14,068 nt of DNA from an uncultured Bdellovibrio sp. GTDB lineage: Bacteria; Bdellovibrionota; Bdellovibrionia; Bdellovibrionales; Bdellovibrionaceae. The DNA is taken from positions 1 to 14,068 of the forward strand of contig NZ_CAMLDV010000085.1 of assembly GCF_946478835.1 (NCBI RefSeq). The letters are read 5' to 3'. Every line of letters starts with the position of its first letter. Positions within the stretch are counted from its first letter, which is position 1. The position numbers and the translations under genes were made by a program. This document shows, piece by piece, positions 7,236-14,050 of the stretch. The notes under the pieces were generated by a model, which had not been told where the DNA came from, did no database searches, and saw only the letters and a list, made by a program, of their open reading frames with translations.

Positions 7236-8404
7236 GAAGGTGTTTGCGGAGTGCCGCTGTTACCGTTGTTTGGATTTGAAGGGTTCACAGGTTGCACACC
7301 TGGATCTTGCGGTTTGTAGTTCGCATCGTGGAACTTAAAGAGTTTCACTTTCGCACCGATCACCGCGTTTTCATCGTTTTGTTCAATCACGCGACCGCGA
7401 GAGATCTCATCACCAACCCAGTCGATTTCAATTTTCGCAACCGCCGAACCTGCTTGTGCGCCACCACCAAGGTAACGAGAATCACAAGGCTCGCCTTCCC
7501 AGTAATAGTCTTCATTGTAAACGAGCAACTGGTCACCCGGCTCCAACTTCACATCCAAACCACCGACGATCACCAAGTGTGTATCGTGGTTGGCAAGAAC
7601 GCGCGTGTACCATTCTTCTGATTTAAGCTGTCCATTCAAATCGCCCACAGCTTTCGTCAGTGCATTCTTTGTGACTTGCGCCAAAGGAGTTTGATAGTAA
7701 GCACTTGGGCCAATCGAGAACGCACCAAAGTTCAAGCCGAAGCTCACTTTAGTTTTTGTTTGTTTTGATGTGACGTTTGCAGCCGCCATCGCTTTGGATG
7801 TCAGAGGACGCATGGCCACCATGGATAAATCCAATTGTGCGAACTCAACATTGAATCCGGCAGAACTTAAACCATTCACAGGCAAAGCCCCTGCGGGAGT
7901 GAAACCCAAAGTGATTCCGCCGCCGCCGATCAATTCAAATGAATTCACCGAGCCCGCGATTTTTGCTTGCGGGATATTCACCATACACCACGCAGTTTTT
8001 GCGTATTGCACGTTGTAGTTGTCTTTACCCGCAGCTTGCGCGAAGGCCTTCATCATCTGACCGTCCGCTTTAGTCAGATTGAAGAAGCCCACATCCCCCG
8101 GTCTTGCTTCCTGCGGAGGGACCGCGATCGGCGGATTATACTTCAATGTAAATTCCTTGCTATCCAATAGCACGCCGTAGATTTGTTGATTTGCGACAAA
8201 TTGAAAGTCGAAAGCACTTCCGCCAGGAAAGATGATCGGACTTGATCTGATAGCACCAAGCTCTACGATTTTTTTCAGCGCGCGTGCGGGAACCTCTGGT
8301 GGTTTTTGTTCACACTTCTGGTTACCCATCGTCATTGCAGCACCAGCCACCATGATAGATGCTTTAAAAATCTTCTTCGACCAATTCGTGCTCTGCGATT
8401 TCAT
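7217..8404 (-). CDS. Exported protein of unknown function
   Basis: 395 aa from ATG at 8404, which has AGGGA 7 nt upstream; an in-frame TTG at 8422 is possible but less likely because the ribosome site would then be coding. The N-terminus has a basic stretch (SKKIFK) and a hydrophobic segment (ASIMVAGAAMTMG), a Sec signal peptide by appearance. A Cys follows soon after (NQKC) but it is not a good lipobox. The body is rich in Gly, Ala and hydrophobic strands, with segments such as FELIGGGGITLGFTPAG and VSFGLNFGAFSIGPSAYY. The last 30 residues are a low-complexity Pro/Asn/Gly/Ser tail. I do not recognise the family. A periplasmic or surface location is inferred from the signal and composition. 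It is a single-gene unit with its own terminator. Confidence 0.75.
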   Translation of the reverse strand: MKSQSTNWSKKIFKASIMVAGAAMTMGNQKCEQKPPEVPARALKKIVELGAIRSSPIIFPGGSAFDFQFVANQQIYGVLLDSKEFTLKYNPPIAVPPQEARPGDVGFFNLTKADGQMMKAFAQAAGKDNYNVQYAKTAWCMVNIPQAKIAGSVNSFELIGGGGITLGFTPAGALPVNGLSSAGFNVEFAQLDLSMVAMRPLTSKAMAAANVTSKQTKTKVSFGLNFGAFSIGPSAYYQTPLAQVTKNALTKAVGDLNGQLKSEEWYTRVLANHDTHLVIVGGLDVKLEPGDQLLVYNEDYYWEGEPCDSRYLGGGAQAGSAVAKIEIDWVGDEISRGRVIEQNDENAVIGAKVKLFKFHDANYKPQDPGVQPVNPSNPNNGNSGTPQTPSKPGRG

Positions 8405-8779
8405 GTCTTTCCCTTTCCACAAATACGTGCGGAGGTTTCATGCACAGTATACGGAGTAGATGGGCTGGACCTTAAACCAGAGCTAAGTTATTGACGACAC
8501 TTGCAAAACTAAAACCGGTCTTATCTTGAGACACGCTAAGTGCATGAATTTATTGTGAAGGTAAAAAATTTCGATTTACAAAAAAATTTTGGCTTGTCGA
8601 AACATTAGACTCTTTTGTTCAACCTTTTTTATGGGAACACTCGCTTCTGCGTCTTCACTGTCCACATGTTTTTCACTCTGCGAAAAATGAAATTCCTACT
8701 CGATCGCCCTACGAACAGAATCTTGACTTGAGGAATTTCCAGGCGATGTGGTTTAACCCTCAAAACCTAGGAGTCTGCT
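8405..8779. other. 375-nt divergent intergenic region without a gene
   Basis: This stretch separates the minus-strand exported protein gene from the plus-strand secreted protein gene. No convincing coding frame was found. It holds the TATACT candidate above, an A/T-rich core (about 8560-8590) with repeated AAAAAATTT-like tracts that could be curved DNA, and TTGACT at 8723-8728 ahead of the plus-strand gene. The best hexamer 17-18 nt after TTGACT (ATGTGG or TGTGGT) is a poor -10, so no plus-strand promoter is assigned. Confidence 0.5.
8446..8474 (-). promoter_or_regulatory. Candidate promoter -10 for the exported protein gene
   Basis: On the minus strand TATACT (8451-8446) matches the -10 consensus in 5 of 6 bases and lies about 41 nt before the ATG at 8404. 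The region 17-18 nt upstream (TAAGGT or TTAAGG) is a poor -35. Plausible but unproven. Confidence 0.3.
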
Positions 8780-9133
8780 ATGAAAAAATTTGTGCTAGTT
8801 CTTCTCTCTCTTGTCGCATTTTCTGCGCATGCAAACGAAGCGTGCCTCTCTCAAGAGGAAGCCCGTGAAGTTTTGCTCAACCAAGACAGAACAATTCTTA
8901 GTGAATTGAAACAGCAATACAATGTGGGCTTGTGCAAAGGCCGTCCGAATCAAGGTTGCATCACAAAGACTCATCTGTCCCAAGTTCTTTTGCAAACACA
9001 CTGGGATGCTAGAAACAATCGCTACCAAAGTGGTTCATTGTATTACTGGCTTTGCGGATCGGGCGCGGATTGCTGGGTTCACGCCACACTGACTTGCGAC
9101 GGTGAAATGAAATTGATCGTTGTTGGTGACTAG
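8780..9133 (+). CDS. Small secreted six-cysteine protein, unknown function
   Basis: 117 aa with a clear Sec signal peptide: KK, a hydrophobic core (FVLVLLSLVAFS), then AHA as the likely cleavage site before NEAC (after residue 18 or 19). The mature protein is about 98 aa and has six cysteines (22, 52, 60, 92, 98, 106), an even number that could form three disulfides in an oxidising compartment. The second half is rich in Trp and Tyr (YYWLCGSGADCWVHATLTC). ATG at 8780 has AGGAG 7 nt upstream, a strong ribosome site. It converges on the outer-membrane-type gene, with stops 18 nt apart. I do not recognise the family; a periplasmic or secreted stabilised domain, for example an inhibitor, is only a guess. 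Confidence 0.8.
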   Translation: MKKFVLVLLSLVAFSAHANEACLSQEEAREVLLNQDRTILSELKQQYNVGLCKGRPNQGCITKTHLSQVLLQTHWDARNNRYQSGSLYYWLCGSGADCWVHATLTCDGEMKLIVVGD

Positions 9134-9142
9134 TGTGATGAA

Positions 9143-9166
9143 GGTGGCAGCTTAGAAACTGCCACC
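9143..9166. repeat. Inverted repeat between two convergent genes
   Basis: Arms GGTGGCAG (9143-9150) and CTGCCACC (9159-9166) are perfectly complementary over 8 bp with an 8-nt loop that contains the stop codon of the minus-strand gene. It lies between convergent stops, a usual place for a two-way terminator, but no U run follows on either strand. It may be a 3' end stabiliser or a factor-dependent terminator. Confidence 0.45.
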
Positions 9167-9649
9167 GCCAGAGACCGTAATAAAATATTGTGTTTCGTCT
9201 TTGTTGAGGATGCGGTCTTGTTTGTCATGACGATCTTCGAAATAGTGAAACGCTTGAATGCCGCCACCAAGACGAAGTCCTCCCAAACCAAAAGTGATTC
9301 CCGCTTTTCCGAAAACTGCGTTGGAATTTTCAGAAGCAAAACGCAAACCGGGACCCGCGAAGAATTCGATTCCTAAGCCTCGTCCTTGTGTGTAGGCTTC
9401 CCAATTAAATAAAGCCGCCGTATCCAAACCGTAGACTGTATTAATATCAGTTCCAAATTGCGTGAAGATGGAGTTGCGCCAATTCAGCCAATCGTGAATA
9501 TACCAATTGAGTCCCAAATGAATTTCGCTGAAGGATTCATCGTCTCGCGTTCCTGAAGCTCCGCTCAAATCATAAGTGACACGAGACTGCGCCCAAGAAC
9601 TCACTGTTAATCCACAAATCATCATGAAAACTAAAATTGATTTTTTCAT
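9152..9649 (-). CDS. Putative outer-membrane beta-barrel protein
   Basis: 165 aa from ATG at 9649. A signal peptide is clear (MKKSILVFMMICGLTVSSWAQ, cleavage probably after WAQ or nearby). The mature part alternates polar and aromatic/hydrophobic residues and is rich in Gly, Trp and Tyr (IHLGLNWYIHDWLNW, GIEFFAGPGLRF, AGITFGLGGLRLGGGIQAF). It ends in Phe, as many outer-membrane beta-barrels do. About 145 mature residues would fit a small barrel of roughly eight strands. An in-frame extension to 9733 exists but would run into the clpB terminator and bury the signal peptide, so it was rejected. No good Shine-Dalgarno is seen before 9649. The exact role is unknown. It converges with the small secreted protein gene. 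Confidence 0.75.
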   Translation of the reverse strand: MKKSILVFMMICGLTVSSWAQSRVTYDLSGASGTRDDESFSEIHLGLNWYIHDWLNWRNSIFTQFGTDINTVYGLDTAALFNWEAYTQGRGLGIEFFAGPGLRFASENSNAVFGKAGITFGLGGLRLGGGIQAFHYFEDRHDKQDRILNKDETQYFITVSGGGSF

Positions 9650-9665
9650 ATATCTATTGTGAAAA

Positions 9666-9712
9666 GTCTCACGGAGAAAGGTCAAACTGTTTTTAGAAAT
9701 GAAAAGTGAGAC
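9666..9712 (-). promoter_or_regulatory. Split inverted repeat upstream of the outer-membrane-type gene
   Basis: GTCTCAC at 9666-9672 and GTGAGAC at 9706-9712 are perfect complements separated by 33 nt, each preceded by gaaaa on the plus strand. They flank a minus-strand TTGACC that could be a -35. They may be operator half-sites for the gene starting at 9649. Weak, based on symmetry and position. Confidence 0.25.
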
Positions 9713-9719
9713 CAGAAAT

Positions 9720-9750
9720 AAAAAAGCTCCCACGGTAAATCCGCGGGAGC
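9720..9750 (-). terminator. Intrinsic terminator of clpB
   Basis: GCTCCCGCGG (9750-9741) pairs with CCGTGGGAGC (9735-9726) over 10 bp including one G-U, with a 5-nt loop, followed on the minus strand by six U. It starts 6 nt after the clpB stop. Confidence 0.9.
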
Positions 9751-9756
9751 CTTTGA

Positions 9757-12339
9757 TTAGAATGTTAATTGTGAATCCGAACCTTTAACGTGCACAGTAT
9801 CCCCAGCTTTGATTTTGCCTGAAATGATTTCTTTTGAAAGTGGATTCAAAAGTTCTGTTTGAATCACACGTTTTAAAGGTCTTGCTCCATAGACTGGATC
9901 GTAACCTTTCTTCGCTAAGAAATTCACCGCCGATGTATCAAAGTCGATATTGATCTTCTTCGCTTTCAATCGTTGCGCCACAAGATCGAGCTGCACTTTC
10001 ACAATACCGCCGATTTGCGATTCTCCCAAAGAGTTAAACATCACGACTTCATCAATACGGTTGAGGAACTCAGGGCGGAAGCGTTCTCTTAAAGCTTCCA
10101 TCACGGCTTCCCGTTTATCCGCCTCACTCATGTGACTGTCCAAAATAGACTGCGAGCCCACATTGGAAGTCATGATCAAGACCGTATTTTTAAAGTCTAC
10201 TGTACGACCTTGACCATCCGTTAAACGACCGTCGTCAAGAACTTGCAACAAGATGTTAAACACATCTGGATGCGCTTTCTCAACTTCATCAAGCAAGACC
10301 ACGCTATAAGGTCTGCGACGAACGGCTTCAGTCAACTGACCGCCTTCTTCGTAGCCCACGTATCCCGGAGGTGCACCGATCAAACGAGCGACGGCATGTT
10401 TTTCCATGTACTCACTCATATCGATGCGCACAACCGCTTGTTCATCGTCGAACAAAAATTCCGCCAAGGCTTTTACGGTCTCAGTTTTACCAACACCCGT
10501 TGGTCCCAAGAACATAAATGTTCCAATCGGACGATTCGGGTCCGAGATCTCAGCGCGCGCTCTGCGAATTGCGTCTGCAACAATCGTCAAAGCGTGGTCT
10601 TGACCGACAACGCGTTTCTTAAGCTCCTCTTCCATGTTCAAAAGTTTTTGTGATTCGCTTTCAAGCATCTTGCTAACAGGAATGCCTGTCCACTTTGCCA
10701 CAACTTCGGCCACGTCTTCCGGGCCGACTTCTTCTTTGAGCATGCGGTTTTCAGAGGCTTTTTGTTCTTTACTGCGCTCTTCAAAAGTTTTGAGTTTCTT
10801 TTCCGTCTCTGGAAGTTTGCCGTATTTCAACTCGGCTGCTTTTCCTAAATCCCCTTCGCGTTCCGCTTTGGAGATCGCCACTTTCAAGTCCTCAATATCC
10901 GCCTTGAGTTTTTTAATCTGATCAATGCCGCCTTTTTCAAACTCCCACTGTTCCCGCAAGAGTTGGTTTTTGGCATTAAGGTCTGTGATCTCTTTATCAA
11001 TCACCGACAAACGCTCTTTGGCACTTTCGTCTTTTTCTTTTTTCAGCGCTTCTTTTTCAATACGAAGCTGCATCAACTCGCGCTCAATCTTATCCACTTC
11101 TTCAGGAACAGAGCGTGTTTCAATGCCAAGCTTACTTGCCGCCTCGTCGATCAAATCGATCGCTTTATCCGGCAAGAAACGGTTCGTGATGTAACGGTGA
11201 GATAATTTCACCGCTGACACTAATGCTGCATCGGTAATACGAATACCATGATGGACTTCGTATTTTTCTTTGAGACCACGTAAGATCGTGATCGCATCAT
11301 CAACGCTCGGTTCTTCCACCATTACGGTTTGGAAACGACGTTCAAGAGCCGCATCTTTTTCGATGTACTTGCGATACTCATCCAAAGTCGTTGCACCAAT
11401 ACAGCGCAACTCACCGCGCGCCAAGGCTGGTTTTAACAACTGCCCTGCATCCATGGCGCCTTCCGTTTTTCCGGCACCGACAAGCGTGTGTAATTCGTCG
11501 ATGAACAAAATGATTTGGCCATCACTGGATGTGACTTCTTTAATGACCGCTTTCAAACGATCTTCAAATTCACCGCGGTATTTGGCTCCTGCGATCAAAG
11601 CTCCCATATCCAAAGACATGAGTTTTTTGCCGATCAGGTTATCAGGCACGTCGTGCTTGATAATTCTTAACGCCAGACCTTCCGCGATGGCTGTTTTACC
11701 AACGCCGGGTTCACCGATTAAAACCGGATTGTTTTTTGTTCTGCGCGAAAGAACCTGCACAACACGACGAATTTCTTCGTCACGTCCTACCACGGGGTCT
11801 AGTTTTCCTTCTGCGGCCAGAGCCGTTAAATCACGAGCGTATTTTTTTAATATCTCATATTTATTTTCTGGCTCATCATCCGTGACCTTTTGATTGCCGC
11901 GCATTTCTTCCAACGCTGTTTTTACGGCATCGACGTTGATCTTTGCTTTTTTAAAAAGAGCATTCAACTCGGCATCACCAGATTTCAACATTCCTAAAAA
12001 GAAATGCTCTGTAGAAATATAGGTATCACCCCAAGCTTCGGCCTCGGCTTCCGCCGCTTTAAAGACCTTTTCTAAACGAGGGCTCGCAAAAAGTTTTTGC
12101 CCGCCTCCAGTCACCTGAGGAAACTTATCCATGCGCGTGCGAAGATCCGCTAAGAACTGTGCTTGCGCCACGTTTAATTTATCCAATAAACGCGGAACAA
12201 TGCCTTCGGATTGCTGTACTAGCTCCGTTAACAAATGTTCCGGCTCCACAGAGGGGCTGTTTTTGCGCTCGGCCAGTCGGGCCGCCGCTTGCATGGCTTC
12301 CTGACTTTTTCGCGTCATTTTTTCAATATCGTTGCTCAT
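9757..12339 (-). CDS. clpB: ATP-dependent disaggregase chaperone ClpB
   Basis: Hexameric AAA+ chaperone that, with DnaK, pulls polypeptides out of aggregates after heat or other stress; cytoplasmic. At 860 aa it has the full ClpB plan. The N-terminal Clp repeat domain is at about 1-145. NBD1 has Walker A GEPGVGKT (209-216) and Walker B ILFIDE (277-282). A long, charged coiled-coil middle domain (about 410-530) distinguishes ClpB from ClpA/ClpC. NBD2 has Walker A GPTGVGKT (612-619), Walker B VVLLDE (680-685), the GYVG pore loop (659-662) and sensor 2 GAR (818-820). There is no ClpP-binding IGF-type loop, consistent with a non-proteolytic role. ATG at 12339 has GGAGGG just upstream. It is a single-gene unit with its own terminator and a possible heat-shock promoter in the 75-nt gap shared with the divergent 85-aa gene. 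Confidence 0.98.
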   Translation of the reverse strand: MSNDIEKMTRKSQEAMQAAARLAERKNSPSVEPEHLLTELVQQSEGIVPRLLDKLNVAQAQFLADLRTRMDKFPQVTGGGQKLFASPRLEKVFKAAEAEAEAWGDTYISTEHFFLGMLKSGDAELNALFKKAKINVDAVKTALEEMRGNQKVTDDEPENKYEILKKYARDLTALAAEGKLDPVVGRDEEIRRVVQVLSRRTKNNPVLIGEPGVGKTAIAEGLALRIIKHDVPDNLIGKKLMSLDMGALIAGAKYRGEFEDRLKAVIKEVTSSDGQIILFIDELHTLVGAGKTEGAMDAGQLLKPALARGELRCIGATTLDEYRKYIEKDAALERRFQTVMVEEPSVDDAITILRGLKEKYEVHHGIRITDAALVSAVKLSHRYITNRFLPDKAIDLIDEAASKLGIETRSVPEEVDKIERELMQLRIEKEALKKEKDESAKERLSVIDKEITDLNAKNQLLREQWEFEKGGIDQIKKLKADIEDLKVAISKAEREGDLGKAAELKYGKLPETEKKLKTFEERSKEQKASENRMLKEEVGPEDVAEVVAKWTGIPVSKMLESESQKLLNMEEELKKRVVGQDHALTIVADAIRRARAEISDPNRPIGTFMFLGPTGVGKTETVKALAEFLFDDEQAVVRIDMSEYMEKHAVARLIGAPPGYVGYEEGGQLTEAVRRRPYSVVLLDEVEKAHPDVFNILLQVLDDGRLTDGQGRTVDFKNTVLIMTSNVGSQSILDSHMSEADKREAVMEALRERFRPEFLNRIDEVVMFNSLGESQIGGIVKVQLDLVAQRLKAKKINIDFDTSAVNFLAKKGYDPVYGARPLKRVIQTELLNPLSKEIISGKIKAGDTVHVKGSDSQLTF

Positions 12340-12362
12340 ATTCCCTCCATCTGAAATAAAGG

Positions 12363-12387
12363 ATGAGTCCTATTTTAGCTTTGTCAA
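12363..12387 (-). promoter_or_regulatory. clpB: Candidate clpB promoter, possibly heat-shock (sigma32-like)
   Basis: On the minus strand TTGACA (12387-12382) is a perfect -35 hexamer. 14 nt downstream is CTCAT (12367-12363), resembling the CCCCAT core of sigma32 -10 elements at about the right spacing. No good TATAAT is found at 16-18 nt. Heat control is known for clpB in many bacteria, but the match here is partial. No CIRCE repeat was seen. Confidence 0.35.
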
Positions 12388-12414
12388 TATAGGATTATTT
12401 ATTAAGGAACCGAG

Positions 12415-12672
12415 ATGCCAGGAATCGTAAATCCCAAAGGAAAAAAGTCACAGCCCCGTCTTACGCCGTCTATCAAAAAAGACACTGTGAATCCCCGCGA
12501 TTTTATGAAATATGACACGCGCTTTTCTTGTGAAGATTGCTCTCACTATGATGGAGACAAGACCGTTTGCACCATTGGCTACAATCCTTTGCACCACTTA
12601 AAAGCGGAGCAATCTCATCAGTACGAACTGGCTGGCAACATGGCCTTTTGTCGCTTTCTAGAAATTGACTGA
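12415..12672 (+). CDS. Small four-cysteine protein, likely metal-binding, unknown function
   Basis: 85 aa, predicted cytoplasmic (no signal or membrane segment). The first 35 residues are basic and Pro-rich (NPKGKKSQPRLTPSIKKD). The rest holds FSCEDCSHYD (CxxC at 39/42), VCTIGY (Cys52) and GNMAFCRFLEID (Cys79), a four-cysteine pattern that fits a zinc site or an iron-sulfur cluster. His43, His60, His61 and His68 are further possible ligands. ATG at 12415 has AAGGA 6 nt upstream. It is divergent from clpB with a 75-nt shared control region, so both could be stress-linked (inference). I do not recognise a named family. Confidence 0.75.
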   Translation: MPGIVNPKGKKSQPRLTPSIKKDTVNPRDFMKYDTRFSCEDCSHYDGDKTVCTIGYNPLHHLKAEQSHQYELAGNMAFCRFLEID

Positions 12673-12684
12673 GCTTCCGTCTAG

Positions 12685-12835
12685 CAAATCCCGATTTTTC
12701 CATCTGAAAGTATTGTATCTAAGTGACTCAGGACAATCTTACGTCCTGAAACCTCGATCTATCCTTAGACTAGTATTGTAGAAATAAAACAAAACCCGCC
12801 TGACGTCCTGTCAAGAGAACGTCTCAAATCCCGAT
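12685..12835 (+). repeat. Set of short direct repeats upstream of the flagellin promoter
   Basis: Three exact pairs occur here. CAAATCCCGAT is at 12685-12695 and 12825-12835. AGTATTGTA is at 12709-12717 and 12772-12780. ACGTCCTG is at 12741-12748 and 12803-12810. The last two pairs share nearly the same period (63 and 62 nt) and order, suggesting a worn tandem duplication of about 62 bp. The second copy ends exactly at the candidate sigma28 -35. They may be binding sites for a flagellar regulator or remnants of a duplicated promoter region. Confidence 0.45.
12728..12749 (+). repeat. Inverted repeat in the flagellin upstream region
   Basis: TCAGGAC (12728-12734) and GTCCTGA (12743-12749) are perfect 7-bp complements with an 8-nt loop. 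No U run follows, so a protein-binding site or a weak 3' end structure for the 85-aa gene, which stops 56 nt upstream, are both possible. Confidence 0.35.
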
Positions 12836-12837
12836 CA
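12811..12837 (+). promoter_or_regulatory. fliC: Candidate sigma28 (FliA) promoter of the flagellin gene
   Basis: TCAAGAGA (12811-12818), an 11-nt spacer, then CCCGATCA (12830-12837). Against the enterobacterial consensus TAAAGTTT-N11-GCCGATAA, four of the five TAAAG bases and six of the eight -10 bases match, with exact spacing. Flagellin genes are classic sigma28 targets. Transcription would start near 12844 and give a leader of about 317 nt. Confidence 0.45.
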
Positions 12838-12919
12838 TATACGCATCAACGATTCACTCAGAAGGAGTCAGAGAGAGAAGGTCACTCTCTCTGTAGAACC
12901 GAAAGGAGGGCCTTCAAGG

Positions 12920-12928
12920 ATGACGTAA
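12920..12928 (+). other. Minimal Met-Thr mini-ORF in the flagellin leader
   Basis: ATG ACG TAA, preceded 9 nt upstream by GGAGGG (12905-12910), a strong Shine-Dalgarno at good spacing. The start also lies inside the CsrA-like CAAGGATG. It could capture ribosomes on the leader. It may be coincidental. Confidence 0.2.
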
Positions 12929-13128
12929 GTAGAACAACAGATTGTTCACGGGCAGCGCCCAGGAGCTGAAGCCGAAAGGCGAAAGCGGACTAAGCCCAAA
13001 ATGTTTTTATAAAAGAAAACGTTTAAACAATAAAGGCCATTCAATTAGCACAGACTCGGATGTCAGTGCTCGGCAAAGCAGAGTAGGTTCTGCCCAGCCA
13101 AAAAAACAAATCAGGGAGGGTATTGAAA

Positions 13129-13146
13129 ATGAAAAATAAATATTAA
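13129..13146 (+). CDS. Five-residue leader peptide MKNKY directly before flagellin
   Basis: ATG AAA AAT AAA TAT TAA, with GGGAGGG (13114-13120) 8 nt upstream, as good a ribosome site as that of fliC. The stop codon is 14 nt before the fliC start, and the fliC ribosome site GGAGGA begins 1 nt after the stop. A ribosome ending here would cover the fliC start region, so translational coupling or leader-peptide control is plausible. The product itself is too short for homology. This could be chance, and translation is not shown. Confidence 0.35.
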   Translation: MKNKY

Positions 13147-13160
13147 CGGAGGAATTTAAA

Positions 13161-13994
13161 ATGGGAATGAGAGTAACAACAAACATGGCAGCGATCAACG
13201 CACAAAGAAACCTCGTTGGTTCGCAAAGACAAATCAACGACTCTATGGCGAAACTTGCTTCTGGAAGCCGTATCAATAAAGCGGCTGACGATGCAGCAGG
13301 TCTTGCGATTTCTGAAGGCTTGAAAGCTCAGATTCGTTCTGCAGCACAAGCTCAACGAAATGCGAACGATGGTATCTCAATGGTTCAAACTGCTGAGGGT
13401 GGCTTGAACGAAATCGGTAACATCGTAGTTCGTCTTCGTGAGTTGGGAATCCAAGCGGCTTCTGACACTGTTGGTGAAACAGAGCGTGGCATGTTGAATA
13501 AAGAGGTTCAGCAATTGAAATCTGAAGTTCAACGTATCGCTTCTGTAACTACTTGGGGTACTACTAAACTTCTTGATGGTTCATCTCCGAAGTTTGATTT
13601 CCAAGTTGGTTTGTTCAACAACCAAGAAGAAGACCGTATCTCTTTCAACGCTGGTGAAAACGTAGCTACGTTGGATGCTCTTGGAATCGGTGGTATTGAC
13701 TTCTCTTCTAAAGAGGGAGCTCAAGAAGCTTTGGGTATGTTGGATAACGCTCAGACTTCAATCTCTGGAACTCGCGCTAACCTTGGTGCGCTCCAAAACA
13801 GATTGACTTCAACAGTAGACAACTTGGGCGTTGCTCAAGAGAACTTGTCAGCTGCTAACAGCCGTATCCGTGACACAGACGTTGCTCAAGCATCTTCTGA
13901 GATGACTCGTAACAACATCTTGTTGCAAGCTGGTACTTCAACTTTGGCGCAAGCTAACCAATCTAACCAATTGGCTCTTAAGCTGATCGGTTAA
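13161..13994 (+). CDS. fliC: Flagellin
   Basis: Filament subunit exported through the flagellar type III system and assembled beneath the cap. At 277 aa it is a minimal flagellin. The N-terminal D0/D1 (about 1-135) has TNMAAINAQRNL, LASGSRINKAADDAAGLAIS and VVRLRELGIQAASD. A short central segment (about 140-185) replaces the variable D2/D3 domains. The C-terminal D1/D0 has SRIRDTDVAQASSEMTRNNI and ends in the coiled NQSNQLALKLIG. ATG at 13161 is preceded 7 nt upstream by GGAGGA. Codon use is strongly biased, consistent with high expression. It is monocistronic, with its own leader and terminator; other flagellar genes are not in the window. Bdellovibrio genomes carry several flagellin copies, so the paralogue number cannot be given. 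Confidence 0.97.
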   Translation: MGMRVTTNMAAINAQRNLVGSQRQINDSMAKLASGSRINKAADDAAGLAISEGLKAQIRSAAQAQRNANDGISMVQTAEGGLNEIGNIVVRLRELGIQAASDTVGETERGMLNKEVQQLKSEVQRIASVTTWGTTKLLDGSSPKFDFQVGLFNNQEEDRISFNAGENVATLDALGIGGIDFSSKEGAQEALGMLDNAQTSISGTRANLGALQNRLTSTVDNLGVAQENLSAANSRIRDTDVAQASSEMTRNNILLQAGTSTLAQANQSNQLALKLIG

Positions 13995-14017
13995 TTGGAA
14001 TAAGATAACCAAAATCT

Positions 14018-14050
14018 AAAACCCGGTGGGATCTCCCCTCCGGGTTTTTT
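14018..14050 (+). terminator. Intrinsic terminator of the flagellin gene
   Basis: AAAACCCGG (14018-14026) pairs perfectly with CCGGGTTTT (14040-14048); an inner GGG/CCC pair extends the stem. A run of six T, then G and six more T follow. It lies 24 nt after the fliC stop. Confidence 0.93.

Larger units (their letters stand above)
12844..13160 (+). promoter_or_regulatory. Long structured flagellin mRNA leader with GGA motifs, possibly CsrA-controlled
   Basis: No protein gene is evident between the candidate promoter and fliC, apart from mini-ORFs. Perfect hairpins follow one another. 12869-12877 pairs with 12885-12893 (9 bp), and GAACAA with TTGTTC (12932-12947). GGGC with GCCC is at 12950-12960, and GCC-GAAA-GGC is at 12971-12980. 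AGCAC-A-GAC with GTC-A-GTGCT is at 13047-13070, loop TCGGAT. GCAGA with TCTGC is at 13078-13093, enclosed by GGC/GCC. Nine GGA triplets occur, including CAAGGATG (12915-12922) and a loop-exposed GGATGT, close to the known CsrA consensus ACARGGAUGU. The GGGC at 12950 can alternatively pair with GCCC at 12994-12997, freeing a GGA-containing loop. I matched it to no riboswitch class. Confidence 0.45.

Noticed and set aside
6788..7237. 149-codon plus-strand frame across ribE and its upstream gap
   Set aside because: Mostly antisense to ribE; no support beyond being open.
9650..9733. N-terminal extension of the outer-membrane-type protein
   Set aside because: It would start inside the clpB terminator stem and put 28 residues before an obvious signal peptide.
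11270..11893. 207-codon plus-strand frame opposite clpB
   Set aside because: It is antisense to a conserved, fully open ClpB frame and has the Ser/Arg-rich composition of a mirror frame; no ribosome site or family features.
12940..12997. Hammerhead-like or c-di-GMP riboswitch-like core in the flagellin leader
   Set aside because: The string CTGAAGCC-GAAA-GGC-GAAA recalls a hammerhead core, but the required CUGANGA is not intact and no cleavage-site strand is placed properly. GEMM c-di-GMP landmarks are also missing. Kept only as an unclassified structured leader.
13060..13086. Eight-residue ORF starting in the GGATG loop
   Set aside because: No Shine-Dalgarno upstream, and the start sits in a hairpin loop; chance is the simplest explanation.
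12942..13139. 65-codon open frame in the flagellin leader
   Set aside because: It starts at a TTG inside a hairpin without a ribosome site, its composition is not protein-like, and it overlaps the strong RNA structures.
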